A DNA stretch of 33,405 nt from an uncultured Candidatus Melainabacteria bacterium (GTDB taxonomy: Bacteria > Cyanobacteriota > Vampirovibrionia > Gastranaerophilales > Gastranaerophilaceae): the NCBI GenBank assembly GCA_934754775.1, contig CAKVIM010000016.1, positions 1 through 33,405 on the forward strand, given 5' to 3'. Below the pieces are notes generated by a model that was not told the DNA's origin, searched no databases, and saw only the letters and a list, made by a program, of their open reading frames with translations. Both the position numbers and the translations under genes were made by a program. Positions 15,855 through 24,076 of the stretch are shown here, piece by piece (the stretch's first letter is position 1; each line of letters opens with the position of its first letter).

Positions 15855-17420
15855 TTATTTAGAAATCTTCAAATGTCGATTATCACCATCACCTAGCGAA
15901 ACACTTTTTAAGTTATACTGGTCAACCAACTCGTGCTGCAGCTTCCTTATTTGAGAATTCTGCGGAGCCAACTCAACTTCATCAGCACCTTCCGTAATCT
16001 GTTTTATAGCAGCTCTAGCTTCATCCAGAGCAAGCTCAGTTTCATCAGTGTAACCTTTTAATGGTTCAACATCCCCCGGTTGAATATCAAGAGCATCCTT
16101 TAACACCTTTTGGATTTGAGCCATTGAGTTTGTTTTTACATAGAATATCTGAACACGATATTCTTTTGCCGTATTCAAAATTTTAGCTCCACCTTTTGCA
16201 AAATTTTTGTGTGCAATAACAATATCTGCATCTTCAACATTTCTTGTAAGTTCTACATTCAAATCCAATCGTTCAATAATTTTTTCAACAATAGTTCTTG
16301 ATACAGCGTACAAATACAATTTTTTAAGCGGTTTTGCCTGTTCAACATATTTTTGTCTTGAGAAAGAGAAGTTCAAGCTGTTATCTTGTGGCGTTTCGAC
16401 AGTTTCAACTTTTTGAGGAATTGAAACTGTTTCAACATGCTGTTCTTCAACCTTTCTGATTTCAGGACGAATTGGCCAGCCTCTGAGAATATAATCCACT
16501 GCTTCAGAAGTATTTTTATAAACTGCGAGCGTATTTCTATCCAAAATTTCTATAACAATATCAAAAGTCGGTTGTTTTTCTCTTTCAAGTACCGTTTTTT
16601 GAGATGCACGACGCTTAGCCTCATCATCACCCAAGGTAACAGATTGAATTCCACCAACTAAATCAGATAAAGTCGGGTTCTTAATCAAACTTTCCAGACA
16701 ATTACCGTGAGCAGTAGCAATAAGCATTACTCCACGCTCTGCTATAGTTCTGGCTGCCTGAGCTTCAGCTTCTGTACCAATTTCATCAACTACAATAACC
16801 TCTGGTGTATGGTTTTCAACAGCCTCAATCATTATATCCTTCTGAAACTCAGGTTGTGCAACCTGCATTCTTCGAGCTGAACCTACGGCCGGATGCGGAA
16901 CATCTCCATCACCCGCAATTTCGTTTGACGTATCAACGATAACGACACGTTTTCCAAGTTCATCCGCCACCAAACGAGAAATTTCTCTAAGCTTTGTCGT
17001 TTTACCAACCCCCGGAGGGCCTAAGAACAAAATACTTTTTCCTTGAGTACAAATATCTTTTATACAAGCAATTGTACCAGTAACCACACGTCCTATACGG
17101 CAAGTCAAACCGACAACTTTTCCCTGACGATTTCTGATTGCACTTATTCTGTGCAAAGTTCCGGGAATACCGGAACGATTATCGTGCGTAAACTCCTGCA
17201 AATGAGAAGTTACAAATGCAATATCATCGTCATTTACCATTTCACAGTGCAATTTTTCAATCTTACCACCGGCGTGTCGAACCTCCGGAACACGACCTAT
17301 ATCCAAAACTATCTCAATTACATCGTCTAATTTATCGCAAGACAAATTGGACACAACCTTTTGGGGCATAACTGATAATAACCGTTCAAGATCATTTTGG
17401 AATTGTAAATTGCTCATCAT
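15855..17420 (-). CDS. Ycf45-like AAA+ ATPase with C-terminal R3H domain
   Basis: A 521-residue protein of the cyanobacterial/plastid Ycf45 family (SpoIIIAA-related ATPase). Walker A GPPGVGKTT at 134-142, Walker B VIVVDEIG at ~208-215, and the family block IVDTSNEIAGDGDVPHPAVG (~161-180), with IATAHGN and NPTLSDLVGGIQSVTLGD after it. Residues ~300-470 are variable. The C-terminus (RKLQHELVDQYNLKSVSLGDG) has the R3H RxxxH motif for single-stranded nucleic acid. The role is not established in any organism I know. The start ATG 17420 (or 17417) has no Shine-Dalgarno; AGGAG at ~17480 instead fits a 25-codon TTG ORF that overlaps the gene start. Extended -10 TATGCTATAAT lies at ~17498-17488. Confidence 0.88.
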   Translation of the reverse strand: MMSNLQFQNDLERLLSVMPQKVVSNLSCDKLDDVIEIVLDIGRVPEVRHAGGKIEKLHCEMVNDDDIAFVTSHLQEFTHDNRSGIPGTLHRISAIRNRQGKVVGLTCRIGRVVTGTIACIKDICTQGKSILFLGPPGVGKTTKLREISRLVADELGKRVVIVDTSNEIAGDGDVPHPAVGSARRMQVAQPEFQKDIMIEAVENHTPEVIVVDEIGTEAEAQAARTIAERGVMLIATAHGNCLESLIKNPTLSDLVGGIQSVTLGDDEAKRRASQKTVLEREKQPTFDIVIEILDRNTLAVYKNTSEAVDYILRGWPIRPEIRKVEEQHVETVSIPQKVETVETPQDNSLNFSFSRQKYVEQAKPLKKLYLYAVSRTIVEKIIERLDLNVELTRNVEDADIVIAHKNFAKGGAKILNTAKEYRVQIFYVKTNSMAQIQKVLKDALDIQPGDVEPLKGYTDETELALDEARAAIKQITEGADEVELAPQNSQIRKLQHELVDQYNLKSVSLGDGDNRHLKISK

Positions 17421-17524
17421 TCTTATATAAAACGCCTTTCTGCTTACGCATTTGGCTACAACTATTCAATTTTGCTCTCCTATCTATATTATAGCATACC
17501 TTTTAGAAATTTACATTGTTTTAA

Positions 17525-17558
17525 CAAAAAAAAAGCGAAGTTTAAAACTTCGCTTTAT
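17525..17558 (-). terminator. Terminator of the small acidic protein gene
   Basis: The stem AAAGCGAAG/CTTCGCTTT (17532-17540/17548-17556) is followed on the minus strand by a run of nine T (17533-17525). Confidence 0.85.
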
Positions 17559-17587
17559 TATGATATCTCTATTTTTCTTTATCTATT

Positions 17588-17884
17588 TTATGCTTTGCTT
17601 CCGCCTTTATCCTTTACTTTAGCCTCTTTTTCTTTCTCTTTATCACTATCGACAGACGTATCTTTTTCTTGTTCAGCCACATACAAAGTAGCAAACTGTT
17701 CATATAAATCGCTGTCTTCTAAAATCTCATCAATATCAAGATAATCATTTTCATCAGTGTTAGCTTCTTGATACTTATCAGCCTTAATATCATATTTCAA
17801 AGCTTCATTTTCATTAAGTTTTTGAATACCAAGATCTCTTGTAATAAAGTTTCTTAAAACATTTGAATTAATATTTGCTGACAT
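17588..17884 (-). CDS. Small acidic protein of unknown function
   Basis: A 98-residue soluble protein, strongly acidic in the middle (EANTDENDYLDIDEILEDSDLYEQ) with a charged Lys/Glu tail (KEKEKEAKVKDKGGSKA). No signal peptide, membrane helix or known domain. AAGGAG lies eight bases before ATG 17884. It is monocistronic: its own promoter region (17885-17992) lies between it and the rpmB terminator, and it has its own terminator. The promoter has an extended -10 TGTATACT at ~17934-17927 and an exact match to the cyanobacterial HLR1 box further upstream. Function unknown; the regulation hints at stress control. Confidence 0.7.
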   Translation of the reverse strand: MSANINSNVLRNFITRDLGIQKLNENEALKYDIKADKYQEANTDENDYLDIDEILEDSDLYEQFATLYVAEQEKDTSVDSDKEKEKEAKVKDKGGSKA

Positions 17885-17926
17885 AATTTTGTCTCCTTAA
17901 TTTCTATTCATCTTACATATATATAA

Positions 17927-17982
17927 AGTATACAAAAAATATTCAATTTCAAAGTCGGATTATTTTGTTACAAAACTTTACA
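17927..17982 (-). promoter_or_regulatory. Promoter with an HLR1 (RpaB-box) match
   Basis: The -10 TATACT (17932-17927, minus strand) has TG before it. GTTACAAAACTTTACA at 17967-17982 (plus-strand reading) fits the HLR1 consensus (G/T)TTACA(T/A)(T/A)NN(G/T)TTACA at every specified position. With a transcription start near 17920 it spans about -62 to -47. Confidence 0.45.
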
Positions 17983-17992
17983 TTTAGAATAG

Positions 17993-18025
17993 AAAAAGGC
18001 GATTGGCAAATGCCAATCGCCTTTT
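17993..18025 (-). terminator. rpmB terminator
   Basis: A perfect 11-bp stem GGCGATTGGCA-aa-TGCCAATCGCC (17998-18008/18011-18021), followed on the minus strand by five T. Confidence 0.92.
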
Positions 18026-18045
18026 ATCAATACTTTTGTAAAAAA

Positions 18046-18237
18046 CTAAACAGCTTTTTGAACTTTGCCTGCTTTTAAGCAAGAAGTGCAAACTGTAACT
18101 TTTTTAGTTTGACCATTTACATTAACTCTAATTTCTTGTAAGTTAGGAGTTTGTCTTTTTACAATTTGTTTATGAGAGAATGTTAATTTAGCTGCCTTTA
18201 AAGGTTTTTTACCGCATACTTCACATTGTTTTGACAT
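18046..18237 (-). CDS. rpmB: 50S ribosomal protein L28
   Basis: A 63-residue L28. The zinc-binding form with CEVC near the N-terminus and CTSC near the C-terminus is retained. Family blocks KLTFSHKQIVKRQTPNLQ and VTVCTSCLKAGKV are present. AAGGAAA precedes ATG 18237. Monocistronic with a strong terminator. Confidence 0.96.
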   Translation of the reverse strand: MSKQCEVCGKKPLKAAKLTFSHKQIVKRQTPNLQEIRVNVNGQTKKVTVCTSCLKAGKVQKAV

Positions 18238-18362
18238 ATCTATTTTCCTTCTTTCTACCAGTGTAAGTCTAGTTTAACCTAAAAGCTTTTATTTTACAAG
18301 TATGTAATGTAAATTTATTGTTACAATTGTGAAAAAATAATTTTTATAAGGTTTAATTTGGT

Positions 18363-18992
18363 ATGAACATAAGTTTTAGAGCACTGAAAATTGCCTCAAC
18401 ACAAAATTCATATCATAACAAGACAACCAAAATCGACTTATACAGGTTGTCCCAAAGTGATATTCCGTTTTTGGAAGAATGGGGAAATAGCGTAAAGTAT
18501 TCTGAACTTATGCCTAAAATGTGCGAATATTCGCAAAATCGTTGGCAAAAAGTTTTTAATTACGGAATCGAAAGTGCCAAAGATCCCTCTTGCAATGCTT
18601 TTGTTGCAATATCTGAGGATAAACCTTGCGGACTTCTTACTTTTATTGAAGAAGGCAAAATGCTTTACTTAGACTGCATTTGCGATGTACCGATCCAAAA
18701 GAACAAAAAAGTTAACTACACCGGAAGCACCCTGTTTTGTGAAATCTTCAAATTTGCAGACAAAATCAAAGCAAAAGGAATTGAGTTGCTTGCCGTTATA
18801 GACGGCCCGGTTGATGTTGTATCTAAATACAAAGCAAAAGGCTTCAAAGAGGTAGGAACCGACGGCGAGTACATAAAAATGAGATGCAACAAATTTAAAA
18901 TTAAAGAGCAACTCAACGAGCTGCTCTCTAAAATAAATTATAAATCTATCAAAAATTCTCCAGAAGTTGATTTAAGAAAACTAATAATCTGA
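18363..18992 (+). CDS. GNAT-like N-acetyltransferase-fold protein
   Basis: A 209-residue protein. Residues ~25-165 show the outline of a GNAT fold: an N-terminal helix region, the strand CNAFVAISEDKPCGLLTFIEEGKMLYLDCICDVP, a helix GSTLFCEIFKFADKIKAKGIELLAVI, and the C-terminal 'SKYKAKGFKEVG' typical of the last GNAT motif. The acetyl-CoA loop (Q/RxxGxG/A) is not clear; NYTGSTLF stands in its place, so activity is uncertain. The last 40 residues are a separate charged tail. There is no strong ribosome binding site. Its 3' end overlaps the pentapeptide gene (convergent) by 12 bp. Confidence 0.6.
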   Translation: MNISFRALKIASTQNSYHNKTTKIDLYRLSQSDIPFLEEWGNSVKYSELMPKMCEYSQNRWQKVFNYGIESAKDPSCNAFVAISEDKPCGLLTFIEEGKMLYLDCICDVPIQKNKKVNYTGSTLFCEIFKFADKIKAKGIELLAVIDGPVDVVSKYKAKGFKEVGTDGEYIKMRCNKFKIKEQLNELLSKINYKSIKNSPEVDLRKLII

Positions 18993-19508
18993 TTGTTCAT
19001 AATCATCATCGTCTTGCAGTGATGACAAATCAGAAGAATATTTTGCGTCAAAATCTTCCGGCAAATATTCATTATCAGGCCATACAGTTTCTTCGTCAAA
19101 TCTGCAAGCACTCAAATTTTCTGCCATTGAAAAATCAGAATTAGTTAAATCTGCACCTTGAAATATTGCACCTGCAACATCAGCATCAGAGAAATTGCAA
19201 TAATCCGTTTTTGAATAACTAAAATCAGCACCGTTTAAAACTGATTCATTAAAAGAACATTCAATAACATTTGCCCTTGTAAAATCAACTGAAGTTAAAT
19301 CGCAACCTTCAAACTTCACTTCCGTTAAATGAGAATCCGCAAAAGATGAAGAAGTCAAATCAACATTTACAAACTCAGCTCCCTCGAGATTTGAGTTAGA
19401 AAAATCGGTTTCGCTTAAATCTACACCACCTTTTACGCTTTTAACTTCATTATTAAAAGCCTCTACATCTGTTAACACAAGATTAATTAATTCTTCTTTT
19501 GATAGCAT
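18981..19508 (-). CDS. Pentapeptide-repeat protein
   Basis: A 175-residue protein. A helical N-terminus (~1-28) is followed by about 20 pentapeptide repeats of the A(D/N)LxX type (e.g. DLSETDFSNSNLEGAEF, ADVAGAIFQGADLTNSDFS) that form a right-handed quadrilateral beta-helix, then a strongly acidic tail (SSLQDDDDYEQSDY). Such folds act as scaffolds or DNA mimics; the acidic end would suit the latter, but this is inference. GGAAGGT precedes ATG 19508, and it lies 22 bp after the second response regulator, so it is the last gene of the signalling operon. Pentapeptide proteins are very common in cyanobacteria. Confidence 0.88.
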   Translation of the reverse strand: MLSKEELINLVLTDVEAFNNEVKSVKGGVDLSETDFSNSNLEGAEFVNVDLTSSSFADSHLTEVKFEGCDLTSVDFTRANVIECSFNESVLNGADFSYSKTDYCNFSDADVAGAIFQGADLTNSDFSMAENLSACRFDEETVWPDNEYLPEDFDAKYSSDLSSLQDDDDYEQSDY

Positions 19509-19530
19509 TTTACCTTCCTTAACTGATATT

Positions 19531-20154
19531 CTAATTAATTAAATTCATCTGCATCGCAAGCAGTACAGCCTGCGTTCTATTTGTAACTTTTAACTTTTTA
19601 AAGATACTGTTCAAATGAGTTTTTATCGTAACATCTCTCACAAACAATTTATCAGCAATCTCTTGATTGCTTGCCCCCTGAGCAACAAGAAGCAATACTT
19701 CTTTTTCTTTAGGCGTTAATAAATCTATATTTACATATTTATTTAAAGTCTTTTCACTCTTTTGTTGAGCTTCTTTTTGCCATTCACAACGCCTTAAAAC
19801 AGCTTCAATCCTAGCAAGCAAATTAGGTAAAATAAAAGGTTTTACGATATAGTCGTCTGCACCGATTTTCAAGCCGGAAACAACTTTTTGATCTTCACTC
19901 ACTGCCGTAATCATAATAACAGGCATGTATTTTAAGTCTTTATTATTCCTAATTGCCTTTAGAGTATCCCAGCCATCCATATTTGGCATCATTACATCTA
20001 ACAAAATTAAATCAAAATTTTGATTTTTCTTCAAAACCTTTAGAGCTTCCAAGCCGTCTTCTGCCACAGTTACGTCATAGCCATACATTGGCAGAGCATC
20101 TGCCAAGAACTTCGGATTATCATCTACTACAAGTATTGAAGCCACTCCGCCCAT
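19531..20154 (-). CDS. NarL-family response regulator (second of a pair)
   Basis: A 207-residue transcription factor. Receiver domain ~5-120: acidic pocket D11/D12, phospho-acceptor D53 (LLDVMMPNMDGW), switch Thr in MITA, and conserved Lys in YIVKPF. LuxR-type HTH ~142-205 (LTPKEKEVLLLVAQGASNQEIADKLFV). The receiver resembles the OmpR/Ycf29 style more than the first regulator's does, so the pair is not a recent duplication. Its ATG follows the TAG of the previous gene directly; AGGAG lies 12 bases upstream. No histidine kinase gene is in the window. Confidence 0.92.
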   Translation of the reverse strand: MGGVASILVVDDNPKFLADALPMYGYDVTVAEDGLEALKVLKKNQNFDLILLDVMMPNMDGWDTLKAIRNNKDLKYMPVIMITAVSEDQKVVSGLKIGADDYIVKPFILPNLLARIEAVLRRCEWQKEAQQKSEKTLNKYVNIDLLTPKEKEVLLLVAQGASNQEIADKLFVRDVTIKTHLNSIFKKLKVTNRTQAVLLAMQMNLIN

Positions 20155-20802
20155 CTATACCAATTTCTCCTTTAATGCTTTCAAAGCAGCTTGCAATCTA
20201 TCATCAACTTCAAGTTTTTGCAAAATGCTTGCAACGTGTGCCTTTGTTGTATTAATACTAACAAACAATTCTTTTGCTATCTCAATATTGCTATATCCTT
20301 CGGTAATTAGTTTCAAGATTTGTGTTTCTCGAGAAGTCAATCCGTAATCTTTTTCCGGCTTTACAGCGGCTGTTTCTTGAGATTTAGTCGCAGCTTCCAA
20401 TACAACGTGAGATATAGAAGGATCAAACCAAGCAGCACCGTCTAATACAGACTGCACAACTTGAATTAAACGCTTAGGATTAATTTCTTTAGAACAATAA
20501 GCGTTAGCTCCGGCTTTTAAACTATTTAATACTTCTTGCTCATCATTGTGAGATGTCAAAATAACAATTTTTGTATCTTTATTAAGAGCCTTAATTTGTT
20601 TTGTAGCCTCAATTCCATCCATGCCAGGGAGTCCCAAGTCCATAATAATCAAATTAATTTCATTATTTGTAGCAATATCAATCCCTTTTTCTGCTGATTC
20701 TGCTTCATAAATACTTTCAACAAAATCACACGCTTCAAAAGCTGTTTTCAAGCCAAAACGAGTTAGTTCATGATCTTCTATAATTAAAATTTTATTCTTC
20801 AT
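20155..20802 (-). CDS. NarL-family response regulator (first of a pair)
   Basis: A 215-residue NarL/FixJ-type regulator. Receiver ~1-120: acidic pair E9/D10, acceptor D55 (IIMDLGLPGMDG), Thr in ILTS, Lys in YCSKEI. LuxR HTH ~150-212 (LTSRETQILKLITEGYSNIEIAKELFVS). The start is set at ATG 20802, two codons inside the longest frame, because it gives the standard MKNKILIIEDH opening. It overlaps the end of the TPR gene by 11 bp, indicating coupled translation. Confidence 0.92.
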   Translation of the reverse strand: MKNKILIIEDHELTRFGLKTAFEACDFVESIYEAESAEKGIDIATNNEINLIIMDLGLPGMDGIEATKQIKALNKDTKIVILTSHNDEQEVLNSLKAGANAYCSKEINPKRLIQVVQSVLDGAAWFDPSISHVVLEAATKSQETAAVKPEKDYGLTSRETQILKLITEGYSNIEIAKELFVSINTTKAHVASILQKLEVDDRLQAALKALKEKLV

Positions 20803-22309
20803 ACACACTGTGCCCCGGATTTACGTCAGCTGCATAATCTGAGTTCAAAATTGAGCATCTGATTAGCGACTGATTAGCGAGTTCTACATCACCTTTTGCT
20901 CTTAGAACAAGGCTTAGATAATAATAATACCTAAAATTATTTGCGTCAATATAGTAAGAATTATTCAAATAAGCCATTGCCATATTATAGTTTTTATCTT
21001 TGATAGCCAAATTAGCCAAACCAAGCCAAATATCATTATTAGAAATATCGATAGATGCTACTCTAGGCAAATAATAATCTGCTTTTTGAGGAAACACTTT
21101 CAAAGAATTGACCAATAATTCTTCATCGTATTGGTATTTTTTCAAAAGCTTTTCGTACATTTTTTTGGATTTTTTGTCTTTTTCCAACGCAAGATAAGTT
21201 TTTGCAATTCCTACTGACGGCTCTGCATCACGAGTAAACTTCTTTGCTCTCTTATAATTCTGTAAAGCTTCGTCGTACTTACGCTCATCAAAATTCAGAT
21301 TTCCCATTGTCATAAGAGCAATATAGTTATCCTTATCTTCTCTTAAGGCTCTTGAAGCAAACTCTTGTGCCTTCAAAGGTTCATCGTTCTCATAGTAGAT
21401 TTTTCCTAACAATGAGAACACAAGCGGGCTGTATTGTTTAGCTTGCAAAACAGTTGATTGAAGTACTTTTGTCGCAAGCAAACTTTTGCCTTGCAAGTGA
21501 TAATAATACGCTAAATGGTAATCTTTTAAAGCCTCCGCTTTTGCAGTCTTATACAGAATGTATTCTTCTGTTGATCTTACTTTTTGTTGGAAATCAACCG
21601 TCTTCATCGGTGTCTTTTTGATTTTATCCAAAATTTTTAAAGCTTGAGCTGATTTATTTGAATCGGCTAAAATTCTTGCCTTCAATGTCAAATAATTGAT
21701 ATTCAAATCATTTTCTACAATTGCATTGTTAATGTATTTCAGAGCTTTTGGCAAGTTATTTGACTTATAATACCCAAGAGCAATCAAAAAGTTTTTGTAA
21801 TCACTTTCATCGGCTTGATTAGAATTCAAAAGTTCTGAAGTCGTTTCAATTGCCATATTATTATACATTATGTTTGAATAAGCATCCGCAAGATACACAA
21901 TGTCTTTTTGACTAACCATTGCAGAAGGGTAATAATAACGCTTCATATCTTCTACATAGGCTTTCGTAAATCCATTGTTATCCAATTTTGCAATCAAATC
22001 ATCCGATAGGTCAAAAAATCCGTATTCCGCCATTTTTATTCCGTACATCAAAAAGACGTAGTCATCATGCGATGCACGTTGTATCAAATCATTAAAATCG
22101 TCATATGAAGCTTTTACGTTAGTTTGTACAAAACGATTTTCAGCTGATGCATACTTTGCTTTAACGAAATTATCTTTTATTACCATATTCATATTAGCAA
22201 CAGTAGTTTCTGCCTTAATTTTTAAAGGCTTAATCATTTCTGCTTGAACGGCTGATGTCGTTGCAAGAACCAATGCTGCTATTACAAACTCTTTCAATAT
22301 CTTATTCAT
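20792..22309 (-). CDS. Exported tetratricopeptide-repeat protein
   Basis: A 505-residue protein with a clear signal peptide (MNKILKEFVIAALVLATTSAVQA, cleavage near 23/24), then helical repeats. Recognisable TPRs run from ~165 to 490 (e.g. PLVFSLLGKIYYENDEPLKAQEFASRAL, YIALMTMGNLNFDERKYDEALQNYKRA, WLGLANLAIKDKNYNMAMAYLNNSYYID). It should act outside the cytoplasm as a protein-interaction scaffold. Its position between an HD-GYP enzyme and two response regulators (both overlaps, 8 and 11 bp) suggests a shared pathway, for example sensing envelope state; partner unknown. Confidence 0.85.
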   Translation of the reverse strand: MNKILKEFVIAALVLATTSAVQAEMIKPLKIKAETTVANMNMVIKDNFVKAKYASAENRFVQTNVKASYDDFNDLIQRASHDDYVFLMYGIKMAEYGFFDLSDDLIAKLDNNGFTKAYVEDMKRYYYPSAMVSQKDIVYLADAYSNIMYNNMAIETTSELLNSNQADESDYKNFLIALGYYKSNNLPKALKYINNAIVENDLNINYLTLKARILADSNKSAQALKILDKIKKTPMKTVDFQQKVRSTEEYILYKTAKAEALKDYHLAYYYHLQGKSLLATKVLQSTVLQAKQYSPLVFSLLGKIYYENDEPLKAQEFASRALREDKDNYIALMTMGNLNFDERKYDEALQNYKRAKKFTRDAEPSVGIAKTYLALEKDKKSKKMYEKLLKKYQYDEELLVNSLKVFPQKADYYLPRVASIDISNNDIWLGLANLAIKDKNYNMAMAYLNNSYYIDANNFRYYYYLSLVLRAKGDVELANQSLIRCSILNSDYAADVNPGHSVYEE

Positions 22310-23972
22310 GCTCTAAATCTACACCTACGTAATATTTGTTAAACACTTGCAATAACTTGTTACTACAATTATTTACTATTGAGTAGTATAAATCAAGTAG
22401 GTTATATTTGTCTAACGTTTTTTTATCTTCTTTATCAATCTTCAAATGGTTCTCTGTAACAAAAACTCCGACTATTTTACTAAGCTTAATGGCTAAAAAT
22501 TTATCTACAACCTTCGGATCAAAATGAGTACCTGCACCATTTTTAATTATATCTATAACTTTTTCAATCGGCATTTTATCACGATAGTGACGTTTTGAAG
22601 TAATAGCATCAAACACATCGGATACTGCTAAGATTCTTCCGCCAAACGGGATTTCTTCACCTTTTAGGTGTCTATAATAACCGGTTCCGTCATATTTTTC
22701 ATGGTGTGAGCATGCTATTTCAGTAATTTGTTGAAAATCTTTTGACATGTGAATTTTTTCCAAGATGTGATGCGTTATTTCCACATGTTCTTGAATGTGC
22801 TTATACTCTTCCGGAGTAAGTTTACCTTCTTTTTGCAACACGGAATCTCTGATACCGATTTTACCGATATCGTGCAAAGCCGCAGCTTTTTCAAGAATAT
22901 ACAAATCGTTTTTCTCCATGCCAAACTCTTTTGCAATAAGAGATGCAAACATTTTTACACGAGAAGAATGACCTGCTGTAATCTTGTCACGAGCATCGAT
23001 TGAAGTTGCGAGCGTTTCAATAAAGCTATCCAAAACGACTTTCTGCTCTTCTAACATTTTTCTTTGGCGTTCGAAAAGACGAGCGTTTTCTAATGAAATA
23101 CCGGCACTAGAAGCAATGGCAACTAATAAGTCCTCATCATCAGGTGTAAAATATTCGTCAAATTTGTTGATAACCTGAAAAACGCCAATAATTTCTTGGT
23201 TGAAATTTTTTATTGGCATGCAAAGAATTGTCTTTGTTCGATACCCTGTCTTTTTGTCGACATCCGGATTAAAACGTTTATCATTATAAGCATCTTTAAT
23301 ATTAATCGTTTCACCTGTTTGAACGACATGACCGGCAATCCCTTTGTCAGCAGGTATTCTTAATTCTTTTGTATCAAGTCCTGTTGCGACTTTTGAATAC
23401 AGTTCATTTTTTTCTTTATCATAGAGAAAAACAGTGCATCTATCAGCATTCATTGCAGTTTTCGTTTCTTCTGCAATAGTTTTGATAAGAGTATCTATAT
23501 CTTTTTCTGCCGCAACTGCCTGACCGATATTAACAAGAGCAATTAAAGGGTCTTTTGTTTGATTATGACTGTTTGAATAATGAGTTATAGCAGGGCATTT
23601 TAAAAGAGAATTCAAGCGTTCAAAGAAATCTGTTTTTTGATTTTTGATTGATAACTTTCTTGCCTTATTGTAATTAATTCCATAAAGCGTCATGTTCTTT
23701 TCACGGAAATTAACGAAGCCCAACACCATCTCATAAAGAATTTTTGTTATAGCATCTTCCGACTGGTCAACAAGAAACGCTGTATCGTTCATCAGCTGAT
23801 AAAAGGCGTCATATTTACTTTGGAGAAAAGTAGATAGAGCAAGCAGACAAAAACAAATCGCAGTGTCACCATTGTAGATTTCCTTATGTTTCTCTACTCT
23901 TTCTTTTACTTCTTCATAATCGCCATTAAGTATCTGAGACACAGACTCATAGATAAAATTCTCTAAAGTCAT
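22302..23972 (-). CDS. GAF - HD-GYP cyclic-di-GMP phosphodiesterase-like protein
   Basis: A 556-residue cytoplasmic protein. A helical N-terminus (~1-125) precedes a GAF domain at ~150-300 with the motif NK(269-270)...F275...D279E280 that marks cyclic-nucleotide-binding GAF domains. An HD-GYP domain at ~315-505 follows: HSSRV (335-339), HD at 367-368 (HDIGKIGI), EHVEITHHIL, and HHEKYDGTGYY at 423-433. The last residue of the GYP triad is Tyr instead of Pro. The metal-binding His/Asp residues are intact, so hydrolysis of c-di-GMP is likely. First gene of the signalling operon; GAGAGGG precedes ATG 23972. Confidence 0.9.
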   Translation of the reverse strand: MTLENFIYESVSQILNGDYEEVKERVEKHKEIYNGDTAICFCLLALSTFLQSKYDAFYQLMNDTAFLVDQSEDAITKILYEMVLGFVNFREKNMTLYGINYNKARKLSIKNQKTDFFERLNSLLKCPAITHYSNSHNQTKDPLIALVNIGQAVAAEKDIDTLIKTIAEETKTAMNADRCTVFLYDKEKNELYSKVATGLDTKELRIPADKGIAGHVVQTGETINIKDAYNDKRFNPDVDKKTGYRTKTILCMPIKNFNQEIIGVFQVINKFDEYFTPDDEDLLVAIASSAGISLENARLFERQRKMLEEQKVVLDSFIETLATSIDARDKITAGHSSRVKMFASLIAKEFGMEKNDLYILEKAAALHDIGKIGIRDSVLQKEGKLTPEEYKHIQEHVEITHHILEKIHMSKDFQQITEIACSHHEKYDGTGYYRHLKGEEIPFGGRILAVSDVFDAITSKRHYRDKMPIEKVIDIIKNGAGTHFDPKVVDKFLAIKLSKIVGVFVTENHLKIDKEDKKTLDKYNLLDLYYSIVNNCSNKLLQVFNKYYVGVDLEHE

Positions 23973-24076
23973 TTTAACCCTCTCTTGTTTATTTTATAAT
24001 ACTATAAAATGGCATATAAAAACAAGTGGCTAATACCCATTTGAGTAAGAAGATGGTAAAATTTTAGGAGCTTTAT

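Noticed and set aside
19953..20255. 100-residue plus-strand frame across the two response regulators
   Set aside because: Antisense to conserved receiver/HTH domains; Leu/Ser/Pro/His-rich with no ribosome binding site.
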